This document shows positions 7,828 through 15,962 of a stretch of 48,765 nt of DNA, piece by piece. The DNA is taken from positions 1-48,765 of the forward strand of contig JADFIF010000005.1 of assembly GCA_022566795.1 (NCBI GenBank). The letters run 5' to 3'. Each line of letters opens with the position of its first letter. Within the stretch, counting starts at the first letter, position 1. The notes beneath the pieces were generated by a model. It made no database searches and was not told the DNA's origin. It saw only the letters and a list, made by a program, of their open reading frames with translations. Made by a program: the position numbers and the translations under genes. This stretch comes from Chloroflexota bacterium. Lineage in GTDB: Bacteria > Chloroflexota > Dehalococcoidia > Lucifugimonadales > G022566795.

Positions 7828-9240
7828 CTACACCGGCGGCCTGCGGGCATGCCAGTCCGTAGCCTGCTCGTAAGCGTGGGCGACGCGCAGAACCGTCGAC
7901 TCCGCGAATGGCCTTCCGGCCAGCTGGAGCCCGATAGGCATATCCTCCGACGTAAAGCCGCAGGGCACCGAGACCGTCGGCACGCCACAGATGTTGAATG
8001 GTCTGGTCAGCCGCGACAGCAGAGCCAGGGCAGGCTCAGGCCTCCCGTCGATATCGACGCTCGACTGGCCGATTCTGGGCGCGCCGATAGGGCCGCATGG
8101 CGCCAACAGGATGTCAAAGCTCTCGAAGGCTCGGGCGATCTGCGAATTGAATACGGTCCGCGCCCTCTGCGCCTTGATGTAGTCGGTGGCGGGTGTCAGG
8201 ACTCCGGCCTCCAGCCTGCTCCGGACATCCTCGCCTACGTCGTCGGGCCTGGTGCGCAGGTGGTCCAGGTGCACCTCCGCCGCCTCGGCGATGAGAATCG
8301 CGCCAGAGATGGTCAGCGAGTGCTCCAGGACGGGAATCGAGGTCTCTTCCACGGAGGCGCCCAGACCTTCGAGGACTTTGGCCGCCGCATCGACCGCGGC
8401 CCGCACGTCGGCAGCGATGACGTCGTAGAAAAACTCCTTCGGAACACCTACCCTTAGCCCCTTCACTCCGAGCTCGATGTCTTTCGTAAAATCTTCCACC
8501 GGCCGGTTGGCAGAGGACGGGTCGCGAGGGTCGTGGCCGGCGATGGCGTTCAGCATCAGGGCCGCGTCACGCACCGTGCGGGTCATGGGGCCGACGGTGT
8601 CCAGGCTCCAGCTCAGTGGGTAGACCCCATGCCTGCTGACGCGGCCGAAGGTCGGCTTCAGGCCGACGATGCCGCAAAGGCCCGCCGGTATGCGGACCGA
8701 GCCGCCGGTGTCGCTCCCCAGCGCGCCCATCACCTGACCGGCAGCCACCGCCGCTCCAGACCCGCCGCTGGAGCCGCCGGTGACGCAGTCGACGTTCCAC
8801 GGGTTGTGCGCCGGGCCATCGTGTGGATTCTCGCTGGTCGCGCCGAGTGCGAACTCGTGCATCTGCAGCTTGCCCATGAGGATGGCCCCGGCCGACTGGA
8901 AGCGCTCGGTGACCGCGGCGTCGTAGTCTGGGACGAAGTCTCGCAGTATCTTGGACCCGACGGTCGTTCGGATGCCCTTGGTGTAGTAGAGGTCCTTGAG
9001 GCCGATGGGGATGCCGTGCAGCGGCCCTCGGTAGCTGCCGGCCCGGACTTCCTGCTCCGCCTGTCGGGCCGCCGCCTTGGCGTCGTCGGCAAGCAGTGTG
9101 ATGAAGGAGTTCAGCCTGCCGTCGGTCTGGTCGATGCGCTCGAGGTGCGCGTCGACCAGCTCCACGGGGGAGAGCTCGCGCGTCCGGACCTTGTCCGCGG
9201 CGTCGGCGATGGAGGAGAAGCAGAGGTCGGTGGCTTGCAT
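7828..9240 (-). CDS. Amidase-signature enzyme (GatA/AtzE-like)
   Basis: 470 aa amidase-signature hydrolase. The Ser-cisSer-Lys triad is intact: Lys82 in HGIPIGLKDLYY, Ser157 in CVTGGSSGGSGAAVAAG and the nucleophile Ser181 in GSDTGGSVRIPA. It starts three bases after the stop of a 69-aa GatC/AtzG-like gene, so the two are translationally coupled. GatA of the Glu/Asp-tRNA amidotransferase is possible, but no gatB is adjacent and the partner is short. An AtzE-type amidase working with a small AtzG-like stabilising subunit fits better. The substrate is unknown. Confidence 0.85.
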   Translation of the reverse strand: MQATDLCFSSIADAADKVRTRELSPVELVDAHLERIDQTDGRLNSFITLLADDAKAAARQAEQEVRAGSYRGPLHGIPIGLKDLYYTKGIRTTVGSKILRDFVPDYDAAVTERFQSAGAILMGKLQMHEFALGATSENPHDGPAHNPWNVDCVTGGSSGGSGAAVAAGQVMGALGSDTGGSVRIPAGLCGIVGLKPTFGRVSRHGVYPLSWSLDTVGPMTRTVRDAALMLNAIAGHDPRDPSSANRPVEDFTKDIELGVKGLRVGVPKEFFYDVIAADVRAAVDAAAKVLEGLGASVEETSIPVLEHSLTISGAILIAEAAEVHLDHLRTRPDDVGEDVRSRLEAGVLTPATDYIKAQRARTVFNSQIARAFESFDILLAPCGPIGAPRIGQSSVDIDGRPEPALALLSRLTRPFNICGVPTVSVPCGFTSEDMPIGLQLAGRPFAESTVLRVAHAYEQATDWHARRPPV

Positions 9241-9243
9241 CGG

Positions 9244-9453
9244 CTACCGTTGGCCGGCGTCGCCACGGCCGGCTTCAAAGGTTATCGCCGGCTCGACGCC
9301 ATCGAGGTCCAGTACCTCGTCGAGGGCGTTGGTGGCGGCCGAGGTCCTCTGAATCAGAGGCAGCAGCGTCTCCAGCCTCTGGTCGCTTATCTCAAGGCCC
9401 GCGAGCTGCGCCATCGCTCTGAGCGACTGCAGGGTAACCTCGGTGTCTGCCAA
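9244..9453 (-). CDS. Small GatC/AtzG-like amidase partner
   Basis: 69 aa, mostly helical, ending in GVEPAITFEAGRG. The pattern LAGLEIS, a helix of Leu/Ala repeats, then a short extended tail with PAxxF resembles the AtzG/DUF4089 group. That group is about 68 aa and binds AtzE-type amidases much as GatC wraps GatA. Full-length GatC is usually near 95 aa. The start is TTG (9451-9453) with GGAG about nine bases upstream. It sits directly before the amidase gene with a three-base gap, which supports a two-subunit enzyme. Confidence 0.6.
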   Translation of the reverse strand: MADTEVTLQSLRAMAQLAGLEISDQRLETLLPLIQRTSAATNALDEVLDLDGVEPAITFEAGRGDAGQR

Positions 9454-9648
9454 AATATAAGCTCCGGTGGAAATGGATCATGCCGCTGTCGACGGCGCCA
9501 ACACTACGATTTATGCGCCTGCCATGTCAACCGGTCTGGGCGTGGACAGGGACCTCTCACCCACGCAGGGAGGTCTTGGGAATGTGCCCCATGTCAACCT
9601 ACGAGGGCGGAAGAGTGGGACGACTGCCCCGGCCCTCTCGAGGCAACT

Positions 9649-10644
9649 CTAGAGGGCCGTTATGGGACGGCTTTGCAGGAGGCTGAGCTCGTCGCCCTCA
9701 AAGGACCACTCGATGTCCTGCGGAGCACCGTAATGCTCTTCGAGCCGGCGGCCCATCTCCGCCAGCCGCCTCACCTGGTCTCCGGAAATCGACGGAGCGT
9801 TCACGCGCTCCGGTGCAACCGGCTCTTCGACCGTCCCGCCTCCGTCCGCCAGGGCGATCATGACGGTCTTGCTCGCCACCTGCAGGGTCTTGAGCTTCAG
9901 GTCCTGCTTGGCCACCACGATGTTGTCGGGGGTGACCATGCCCGACACGACGGCTTCACCCAACCCCCAGCACGCGTTTATGACCATTTCGGAGGCGTCG
10001 CCGGTGACCGGGTTGACGGTAAACATCACTCCCGAGGCCGTGGAGCGGACCATCTGTTGCACGACAACGGCCATCAGCGCATTCATGTGGTCGAAGTGCA
10101 GGCGGTCCCTGTAGTGGATGGCATTGGAGTTCCACAGCGAGGCCCAGCACCGTTGCACGGCCGCGGCAACGGCCTCGTGCCCGACGACGTTGAGGTACGT
10201 ATCGTGCTGGCCTGCGAAGCTGGCGTTGGGCAGGTCCTCGGCGGTCGCCGACGAGCGCACCGAGACCTGCGGCAAGGTGCCAGGCGAGACCGACGCAGCG
10301 GAGACGAGCTGGCTTGTCAGCGCTCCGTAGGCGCTCTCGATCTCCTGGCGGATGTTTCGGGTCATCGGGGCTTCGAGGATTGTCTTCTGTATGCTCCCCG
10401 AGACCTCGCCCATCGCCGCGAAGTCAGTCGGGTCGAAGTCCTTGACCAGATTGACTATCCGGCCCTCCAGCTCATTGTCCTGGAGAAACTGCAGGTAAGC
10501 GTCCGCCGCGACGGTGAACCCCAGGGGCACCGGGAAGCCGGCGGACACCATCCTGGCCAGACTGGCGCCCTTGCCGCCGATTCTGGCCACGTCGGCCGTC
10601 TGCGCCAGTGAAGGAGTCAGGGGCCCGAACTCAAAATTCGCCAC
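9649..10644 (-). CDS. Stand-alone PEP synthase/PPDK ATP-binding domain protein
   Basis: 331 aa, matching only the N-terminal ATP-grasp domain of phosphoenolpyruvate synthase, pyruvate phosphate dikinase and rifampicin phosphotransferase. Visible motifs: RIGGKGASLARMVSAGFPVP, QVSVRSSATAEDLPNASFAG, ASGVMFTVNPVTG, INACWGLGEAVVSG and, at the end, DIEWSFEGDELSLLQSRPI. The swivelling phospho-His domain and the C-terminal PEP/pyruvate barrel are absent, and the frame stops cleanly after QSRPITAL, the natural domain end. The start is GTG (10642-10644). No partner domain is encoded in the window. Confidence 0.85.
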   Translation of the reverse strand: MANFEFGPLTPSLAQTADVARIGGKGASLARMVSAGFPVPLGFTVAADAYLQFLQDNELEGRIVNLVKDFDPTDFAAMGEVSGSIQKTILEAPMTRNIRQEIESAYGALTSQLVSAASVSPGTLPQVSVRSSATAEDLPNASFAGQHDTYLNVVGHEAVAAAVQRCWASLWNSNAIHYRDRLHFDHMNALMAVVVQQMVRSTASGVMFTVNPVTGDASEMVINACWGLGEAVVSGMVTPDNIVVAKQDLKLKTLQVASKTVMIALADGGGTVEEPVAPERVNAPSISGDQVRRLAEMGRRLEEHYGAPQDIEWSFEGDELSLLQSRPITAL

Positions 10645-10675
10645 AATGCTCTGTCGCTCCGGAGGACCGCGTGGA

Positions 10676-12004
10676 TCAGTCGTCGCCGGTGGCCGTGGTC
10701 TGGTAGCCGGGGCCGCCCGCCGCGATAGATTGCTCTGTGCGCAGCAGCAGAGAGCCGATGTTGCGTACGCGGCTGTTTACTAGCGCCGGGCCTAAGGCGA
10801 ACACGGACACGACCAGGCCGCCTATGGCGATCGCAACCGGAACGCCAACCGCGCTCGCCATGGCGCCTGCCTGCATCCCGCCAAGGGGCATGATGCTCCA
10901 CGTCATGCCGTAAAAGCCCATTACGCGGCCCCGCATCCTATCGGGCACCATCATCTGCAGCGAGCTCATGATCGAGATCATGTAGGTCGAGCTAGAGATT
11001 CCCATCGCGAACATCAGGAACAGGGCGAGGGCGTACGAGCCCACGTATTTCGAGGTCAGGCCGAAGGCGGCAACGCTCAACCCGAACACGACCGCGCCGC
11101 CGATCAGCAGCAGTCCCTTGCGCCGGAAGTTTCCTATCGAGCCAAGCAGCAGCGTGGTCATGAGCGCGCCCACACCGCCGACGCTTAACAGAATGCCCTG
11201 CCCATCGGCTCCCACTTTCAGAATGTCCACCGCGAAGACCGGCATCATCATGATGTAGGCCATGCCGAAGAAGCTGTTGAAGAATGTCATGCCGATCAGG
11301 AACGAGAAGATCGAGTTCCGCTTGATGAACTTGAGACCCTCCAGCATGTCCTGGGCCGCGCTGCCCGTGGCGCCACGCTCGATGGGCGGGACGCGAAGAC
11401 CCGAGATGACGGCGGCCATGATGACGAAGCCCATCCCCGCCAGGAAGAACGTGACGGCTGTTCCTGTCGCGGCGATGATGAGGCCCGCAGCGGCGGGCGC
11501 GGCGATCCGCGTCCCCTGCCATATCGACGAGTTCATTGCCACGGCGCTCATCATTACCTTGCGGTCGATCAAGTGGGGATAGAGCGCCTGGCGCGCCGGC
11601 TGATCGAAGGCGTTGACCGCCCCCGTCACGAAGGCGATGGCCAGGACGTGCCAGACCTCCACCAGCTCTAAGACCGTGATTGTGGCAAGCAAGAATATGA
11701 GCAGTGCCGACATGGCCTGCGTGACCATTATCAGGCGGCGCTTGTCTAGCCTGTCGGCAAAGACGCCGCCGAACAGGTTCAGGGCGATGGCGGGAAGGGC
11801 GGTGGCCAGCCCGACGTAGCCCAAGAATAGCGGCGACTCCGTAAGCTCGTGGACCAGCCAAAGCTGGCCGAATGTCAGCATCTGGTAGCCGCTGACGGAG
11901 GCCAGAGTTCCGAGCCAGTAGGCGCGGTACGCTGGGTACTTCAGCGCCGGTGGGAACGAGAATATCGACCCACCAGGGGTTTTTGTATCGGTGCGTTCGG
12001 TCAA
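10676..12004 (-). CDS. MFS transporter (EntS/MFS_3-like exporter)
   Basis: 442 aa with about 12 hydrophobic segments. The inter-helix loop ADRLDKRRLIMVTQ follows TM2-3, and the second half carries VPDRMRGRVMGFYGMTW, typical of the MFS_3 group that includes the enterobactin exporter and macrolide-efflux relatives. Both the N- and C-termini are hydrophilic and probably cytoplasmic. It is an inner-membrane proton-driven exporter of an unknown small molecule. It lies 31 bases upstream of the PEP-synthase-domain gene on the same strand, so the two may be co-transcribed. Confidence 0.85.
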   Translation of the reverse strand: MTERTDTKTPGGSIFSFPPALKYPAYRAYWLGTLASVSGYQMLTFGQLWLVHELTESPLFLGYVGLATALPAIALNLFGGVFADRLDKRRLIMVTQAMSALLIFLLATITVLELVEVWHVLAIAFVTGAVNAFDQPARQALYPHLIDRKVMMSAVAMNSSIWQGTRIAAPAAAGLIIAATGTAVTFFLAGMGFVIMAAVISGLRVPPIERGATGSAAQDMLEGLKFIKRNSIFSFLIGMTFFNSFFGMAYIMMMPVFAVDILKVGADGQGILLSVGGVGALMTTLLLGSIGNFRRKGLLLIGGAVVFGLSVAAFGLTSKYVGSYALALFLMFAMGISSSTYMISIMSSLQMMVPDRMRGRVMGFYGMTWSIMPLGGMQAGAMASAVGVPVAIAIGGLVVSVFALGPALVNSRVRNIGSLLLRTEQSIAAGGPGYQTTATGDD

Positions 12005-12051
12005 GCTGCTCCGTGAGGGCGTAACCAGTCTCGGCGCTCGTCCAAGCTACG

Positions 12052-12273
12052 CTACTCTTCCCTTAGCGGAATGCGGCCCCAAGTCACGTCGTCGGGGTCC
12101 TCAGCAAGAGACGCTTCCCTGATGACGTCGCGGATCTTCAGAAGGGTAGCATTCACCTCGTCGGTGACGTACACCCAGTCCGGCTCCTCGGGAAACCAGT
12201 AGGGCGACGTGATGCGCACTACTTTCTTGTCGCCGGGGTTGAGGTAGATGCCGAATTTGGACGCGCTGGTCAT
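12052..12273 (-). CDS. Small conserved-looking hypothetical protein
   Basis: 73 aa, acidic, no membrane segment. Not recognised. KVVRITSPYWFPEEPDWVYV suggests a short beta-rich fold and the remainder (NATLLKIRDVIREASLAEDP) looks helical. The ATG has GGAGCC eight bases upstream. It lies 47 bases before the MFS gene on the same strand. Real coding is supported by the ribosome site and composition, not by homology. Confidence 0.5.
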   Translation of the reverse strand: MTSASKFGIYLNPGDKKVVRITSPYWFPEEPDWVYVTDEVNATLLKIRDVIREASLAEDPDDVTWGRIPLREE

Positions 12274-12440
12274 CGGCGGCTCCTACGCCACCCAACGTTA
12301 GCATACTCGGGAAAGGGCCTTCAACCTCCGAAGGGACGTCGAGCGCTGGCGAGCAGTCCGATTCAAGCCGATGTGCCCGTGGGAATCACCCGCCTTCGGA
12401 GCGGTGCGTGGAGGTAGCGGGGATTTGAAACCCGCCCTCC

Positions 12441-12480
12441 AAAACCTGCTCGACGCACTACGCAGATCGCGGCGAGCAGG
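12441..12480 (-). terminator. Intrinsic terminator of glmS
   Basis: Perfect 8-base stem CCTGCTCG / CGAGCAGG (12473-12480 with 12445-12452) begins two bases after the glmS stop codon and is followed by four U residues (12441-12444). Confidence 0.65.
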
Positions 12481-12482
12481 GG

Positions 12483-14327
12483 CTACTCGACGGTCACCGA
12501 CTTGGCCAGGTTGCGTGGCTGGTCGACGTCGCATCCACGCCGAACCGCGATGTGGTAGGCGAGAAGCTGAAGAGGAATCGCCATGAGCATCGGAGTGATC
12601 TCGGCTGAGGCCGCCGGGATGTAGATCACGTCGTCGGCCTTCGATGCAATTTCGTCATCGCCTTCCGTCGCGATGGCGATGACGATCCCTCCCCGGGCCT
12701 TGACCTCGTTGATGTTGTTGAACATCTTCTCGTAGAGGCCGTCCCGTGGGATGAGCGCGACAACCGGCATGTTCTCGTCGATGAGCGAGATGGGGCCGTG
12801 CTTCATCTCGCCGGCCGGGTACCCCTCGGCGTGGATGTAGCTGATCTCCTTCAGCTTGAGGGCCCCCTCCATGGCCATGGGGTAGTTGAGCCCTCTCCCC
12901 AAGAAGAGAAAGTCGTGGTGCTTGGAGTATCGGTGCGCCAGGGCCTCGTAGCCCGCTTCGTCGGAGAGCATCGACCCCAGCATATTGGGAAGCTGAGCGA
13001 GCTCGCCCACGAGCTTGTCTGAACGCTCTTTGCTCAGTGCGCCCCGCTTCATTCCAAGGTGGAGTGAAAGCAGGTACAGCGTCGTGAGAGAGCAGAGGAA
13101 GGTCTTGCTCGCGGCGACGCCGATCTCCAGTCCCGCGCGAATGAGCGTGGTGCCCTCGGCTATTCGCGTCGTCTGAGTTCCGGGGTAGTTGCACAGCGTG
13201 TGCTGCCGCGCCCCTTTGCGCGCGGCCTCCTCCATAGCCGCCAGCGTATCGGCCGTCTCGCCCGACTGGCAGACGGAGATCACCAGCGTGCGGTCGTCGA
13301 TGACCGGGTCCCTATATCGAAACTCGGAGGAGTTGTCGGCCTCAGCGGGGATGCGGGCGAGCGACTCCATCCACGTGCGGGCCACCATCGCCGCGTGCAG
13401 GCTCGTGCCCATGCCCAGTAGCACGACCCGCTCGAAGCCCTTTATCTCAGCACCGGAGAATGGGAAGTCGTCCAGGTCGACACTCATGGTATCGAACAAC
13501 GCCCGCCCGCGCAGGGTGTCGATGATCGTCTCGGGCTGCTCGTGGATCTCCTTGAGCATGAAGTGCTTGAACTCGCCCTTGGCGGCCGACAGGGCGTCGT
13601 AGGGCACGTGTGTCGGGGTCTTGGGCAGCGGCGATCCATCGATCGAGGTGTAGTGCGCGCCGGCCTCGGTCACCGTGACGGTCTCGCCTCCGGCGAGGTA
13701 GGCCACCCGCCGGGTATGAGGCAGCAGTGCCGGCAGGTCGCTGGCGACGAGCATCTCGCCCTCCCCGTAGCCCACCACTATCCCGCCCGCGTTGCCGACC
13801 TTGAATCCGACGATCTTCCCCGGGTCCCGCTTCGAGATCACAACGACGGCGTTGGCGCCGCGGATGCGGCCTGCGGTCTTGCGGACAGCCTCTTCAAAGG
13901 AGTACTCGTCTCGCATGAAGGTCTCGATGAGGTGGGGAATACACTCCGCATCCGTCTGAGACGAGAACTCGTGGCCGTTTTCGATCAGCTCTCGCCTCAG
14001 CTCGACGTAGTTCTCCACGATGCCGTTGTGCACGACCATCACGTCATTGCCGCAGTCCACGTGTGGGTGGGCATTGTAGTCGGTCGGACCGCCGTGGGTC
14101 GCCCATCTCGTGTGCCCTATGCCGATCGTCCCCGGGGGCAGGCTGCCGTCGAGAGACTCCTTCAGCCGCGACAGCTTGCCCGAGGTGCGATGAACCTCAG
14201 GTTGCCCCGAGGGTGAGATTACGGCGATTCCGGCGCTATCGTATCCTCGATACTCCAGAGTCGACAGGCCATCGAGGAGGATTGGCGCCGCGGGCCTCTG
14301 TCCCACGTAGCCGATGATTCCACACAT
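12483..14327 (-). CDS. glmS: Glutamine--fructose-6-phosphate aminotransferase (isomerizing)
   Basis: Makes glucosamine-6-phosphate for the UDP-GlcNAc pathway. 614 aa, full length. The class II glutaminase domain comes first: the nucleophile Cys follows the start Met (MCGIIGYVGQRP), with STLEYRGYDSAGIAV and HTRWATHGGPTDYNAHPH. Two SIS sugar-isomerase domains follow (about 285-425 and 455-600), with VLLGMGTSLHAAMVART, SVCQSGETADTLAAM and GRGLNYPMAMEGALKLKEIS. The C-terminus DQPRNLAKSVTVE is the conserved tail. ATG at 14327 with GAGGCGG upstream. No glmS ribozyme-like leader is seen. A strong terminator follows. Confidence 0.98.
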   Translation of the reverse strand: MCGIIGYVGQRPAAPILLDGLSTLEYRGYDSAGIAVISPSGQPEVHRTSGKLSRLKESLDGSLPPGTIGIGHTRWATHGGPTDYNAHPHVDCGNDVMVVHNGIVENYVELRRELIENGHEFSSQTDAECIPHLIETFMRDEYSFEEAVRKTAGRIRGANAVVVISKRDPGKIVGFKVGNAGGIVVGYGEGEMLVASDLPALLPHTRRVAYLAGGETVTVTEAGAHYTSIDGSPLPKTPTHVPYDALSAAKGEFKHFMLKEIHEQPETIIDTLRGRALFDTMSVDLDDFPFSGAEIKGFERVVLLGMGTSLHAAMVARTWMESLARIPAEADNSSEFRYRDPVIDDRTLVISVCQSGETADTLAAMEEAARKGARQHTLCNYPGTQTTRIAEGTTLIRAGLEIGVAASKTFLCSLTTLYLLSLHLGMKRGALSKERSDKLVGELAQLPNMLGSMLSDEAGYEALAHRYSKHHDFLFLGRGLNYPMAMEGALKLKEISYIHAEGYPAGEMKHGPISLIDENMPVVALIPRDGLYEKMFNNINEVKARGGIVIAIATEGDDEIASKADDVIYIPAASAEITPMLMAIPLQLLAYHIAVRRGCDVDQPRNLAKSVTVE

Positions 14328-14457
14328 AACCCGCCTCTTCTTGCGAACAGCCGCTATGCCTTGCTACCGGTTCGCCGATTTTCTAGCCAAACGGGCCCGC
14401 CGTAACTGTAGTGTCCAAACGCGCGGAGCTTAAACCTTCACGTCTGTTCAAGCCCGT

Positions 14458-15165
14458 TCACGAAGGAGCAGCATCCGCGTTGCCGACCTTTGCCGGATCC
14501 GGCTCGAGAGATGCCCGCCCCGATGTGGTACGGGCGTAGACGCCTCGATGACTCTCTGGCAGCAGATCGGCGATGCGACCCATGACCATCTCGGTGAGGG
14601 AGTCGAGCTCTTCATCCTTCGGCTTACCCTCCGGCGCCGGAAGGGTAAACGGCTCGCCTATCCTCACGCGCAGCTTCGCCGTTGGGTTAAAGACTCGCCC
14701 AACGTTGTTGAGGTGCTCGGTCCCGGTTATTCCGATAGGAATGAGGGGGGCTCGCGTCCGCAGAGCCACTTGCACGACGCCTGGCTTGGCCCTGCGCATA
14801 GCGCCGGGGTTGCGAGTCCCTTCAGGGAACAGGACCACAGCCTCGCCGCTTTCGAGCTTGCGCAATATCCATCGCAGGGCGCGGATATCACCTTCCTGGC
14901 GGCGCAGTGGGAAGGCGCCCCAAGAGCCCAGGAACCATCGGATAATCGGTCCCTTGAAGATGCCGGCCTTTGCCAGGAACCAGGTGTGCCTTTTCAGGAC
15001 GGCGGCCAGCAGGGGTGGGTCGATGTTGCTCTGGTGATTGGCCACGATGATCAGCGGCCCTGTCGTGGGCAAGTTCCCCTCGCCCGATACCTCGAGGTCG
15101 GCAAAGAGCCGGAGACTCAGCCTTTGCACGGCGGTGCATATAGGCCGGACGATGGGGGTTATCAT
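14458..15165 (-). CDS. plsC: 1-acyl-sn-glycerol-3-phosphate acyltransferase (PlsC family)
   Basis: Membrane-bound lysophosphatidate acyltransferase that makes phosphatidic acid. About 235 aa. Motif I is NHQSNIDPP (HX4D, catalytic His and Asp), motif III is LFPEGTRNPG, and VPIGI-like LIPIGITGTEH follows. The N-terminal 25 residues are hydrophobic. The frame also allows a TTG one codon upstream (15168). The ATG at 15165 overlaps the last base of the cmk TGA, the usual coupling arrangement, and is preferred. The cmk-plsC pairing is common in bacteria. Confidence 0.92.
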   Translation of the reverse strand: MITPIVRPICTAVQRLSLRLFADLEVSGEGNLPTTGPLIIVANHQSNIDPPLLAAVLKRHTWFLAKAGIFKGPIIRWFLGSWGAFPLRRQEGDIRALRWILRKLESGEAVVLFPEGTRNPGAMRRAKPGVVQVALRTRAPLIPIGITGTEHLNNVGRVFNPTAKLRVRIGEPFTLPAPEGKPKDEELDSLTEMVMGRIADLLPESHRGVYARTTSGRASLEPDPAKVGNADAAPS

Positions 15166-15833
15166 CAACCGGACTCGACTTTGGAGACGATAATCTCAAC
15201 TACCTCACCGATGCCAAGGCGATCGGTTTCTATGGTCGTGGCGTCGTCGTCGGGCTTCAACGGCGAGTCATCGCGCCCTGCATCTATTTTATCACGGTGG
15301 CTCAACGCGGCCATGACCTCGTCGCGGTCTGCGGGTTGCCCTCTCTCTTCTAGCTCACGGTGACGGCGCTGCGCGCGAACCTCGGCCGACGCCGTCAAGA
15401 AGATCTTGGCCTTCGCCTCTGGAAGAACCACCGTGCCGATGTCGCGGCCCACCATGACGATCGACGCTTCCCTGGCTATCGCACGCTGTTGTTGCACCAT
15501 GACGGACCGTACGGCGGGCACCGCGGAGACCTCGGAAACGCTGCCGTCAACCAGAGGGCTGCGTAGCTCGTCCGTGATGTCCCGGCCGTCTACGAGGAGC
15601 CTGTCGCCTGCGTCTCCCCAGACTACGGTAATCTCCAGGCTCGACACGAGTCTCGCGATAGCGTCCTCGTCTCGGATATCGACTCCGGCGCGTATCGCCG
15701 CTAGGGTCGCGGCCCGATACATCATACCGGTGTCCAGAAACCGCACCCCGAGCCTTTCGGCGAGCCGCCGACCAACGGCGGACTTGCCTGAGGCAACGGG
15801 CCCATCGATTGCTATGGAAATTGGGCTAGTCAC
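15165..15833 (-). CDS. cmk: Cytidylate kinase
   Basis: Phosphorylates CMP and dCMP. 222 aa. P-loop AIDGPVASGKSAVGRRLAE at the N-terminus; FLDTGMMYRAATLAAI is the family substrate-binding stretch; VVWGDAGDRLLVDGRDIT, VMVGRDIGTVVLPEAKAKIF (CMP-binding RDIGT) and LTASAEVRAQRRHREL complete the pattern. It lies upstream of, and coupled to, plsC. A TTGCTA-18-TATAAT promoter candidate lies 63 bases upstream. Confidence 0.97.
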   Translation of the reverse strand: MTSPISIAIDGPVASGKSAVGRRLAERLGVRFLDTGMMYRAATLAAIRAGVDIRDEDAIARLVSSLEITVVWGDAGDRLLVDGRDITDELRSPLVDGSVSEVSAVPAVRSVMVQQQRAIAREASIVMVGRDIGTVVLPEAKAKIFLTASAEVRAQRRHRELEERGQPADRDEVMAALSHRDKIDAGRDDSPLKPDDDATTIETDRLGIGEVVEIIVSKVESG

Positions 15834-15895
15834 TATTCGTCGGCCTATGATGAACGTCTGCGACTGCAGCCAAACGTCTCACGAGAGATAAAGCG

Positions 15896-15925
15896 ATTAT
15901 AGGAGGGTCTTCGCGCCGCTAGCAA
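15896..15925 (-). promoter_or_regulatory. Candidate sigma-70 promoter of cmk-plsC
   Basis: Minus strand TTGCTA (15920-15925), 18-base spacer, TATAAT (15896-15901), about 63 bases upstream of the cmk ATG. Confidence 0.5.
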
Positions 15926-15962
15926 GGAGATAACGTTGGCCCTCCGCTTCGATTCAATCCTG

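Noticed and set aside
8533-10611. 692-codon plus-strand open frame across the amidase, GatC-like and PEP-synthase-domain genes
   Set aside because: It is antisense to three well-supported genes, crosses their boundaries and has Arg/Gly/His-rich composition typical of high-GC antisense frames.
12395-12441. Minus-strand tRNA-like T-arm (GCGGGTTTCAAATCCCCGC) between GGAGG and CCTCC
   Set aside because: The loop is too long, there is no CCA context, and the 5' half of a tRNA is missing; the upstream bases are the glmS terminator.
12274-12482. Possible Tn7-type attachment region downstream of glmS
   Set aside because: No transposon ends, tns genes or duplicated target are visible; location after glmS alone is not evidence.
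14328-14457. glmS ribozyme or other riboswitch upstream of glmS
   Set aside because: No recognisable conserved core, and the leader is only 130 bases with no matching helices.
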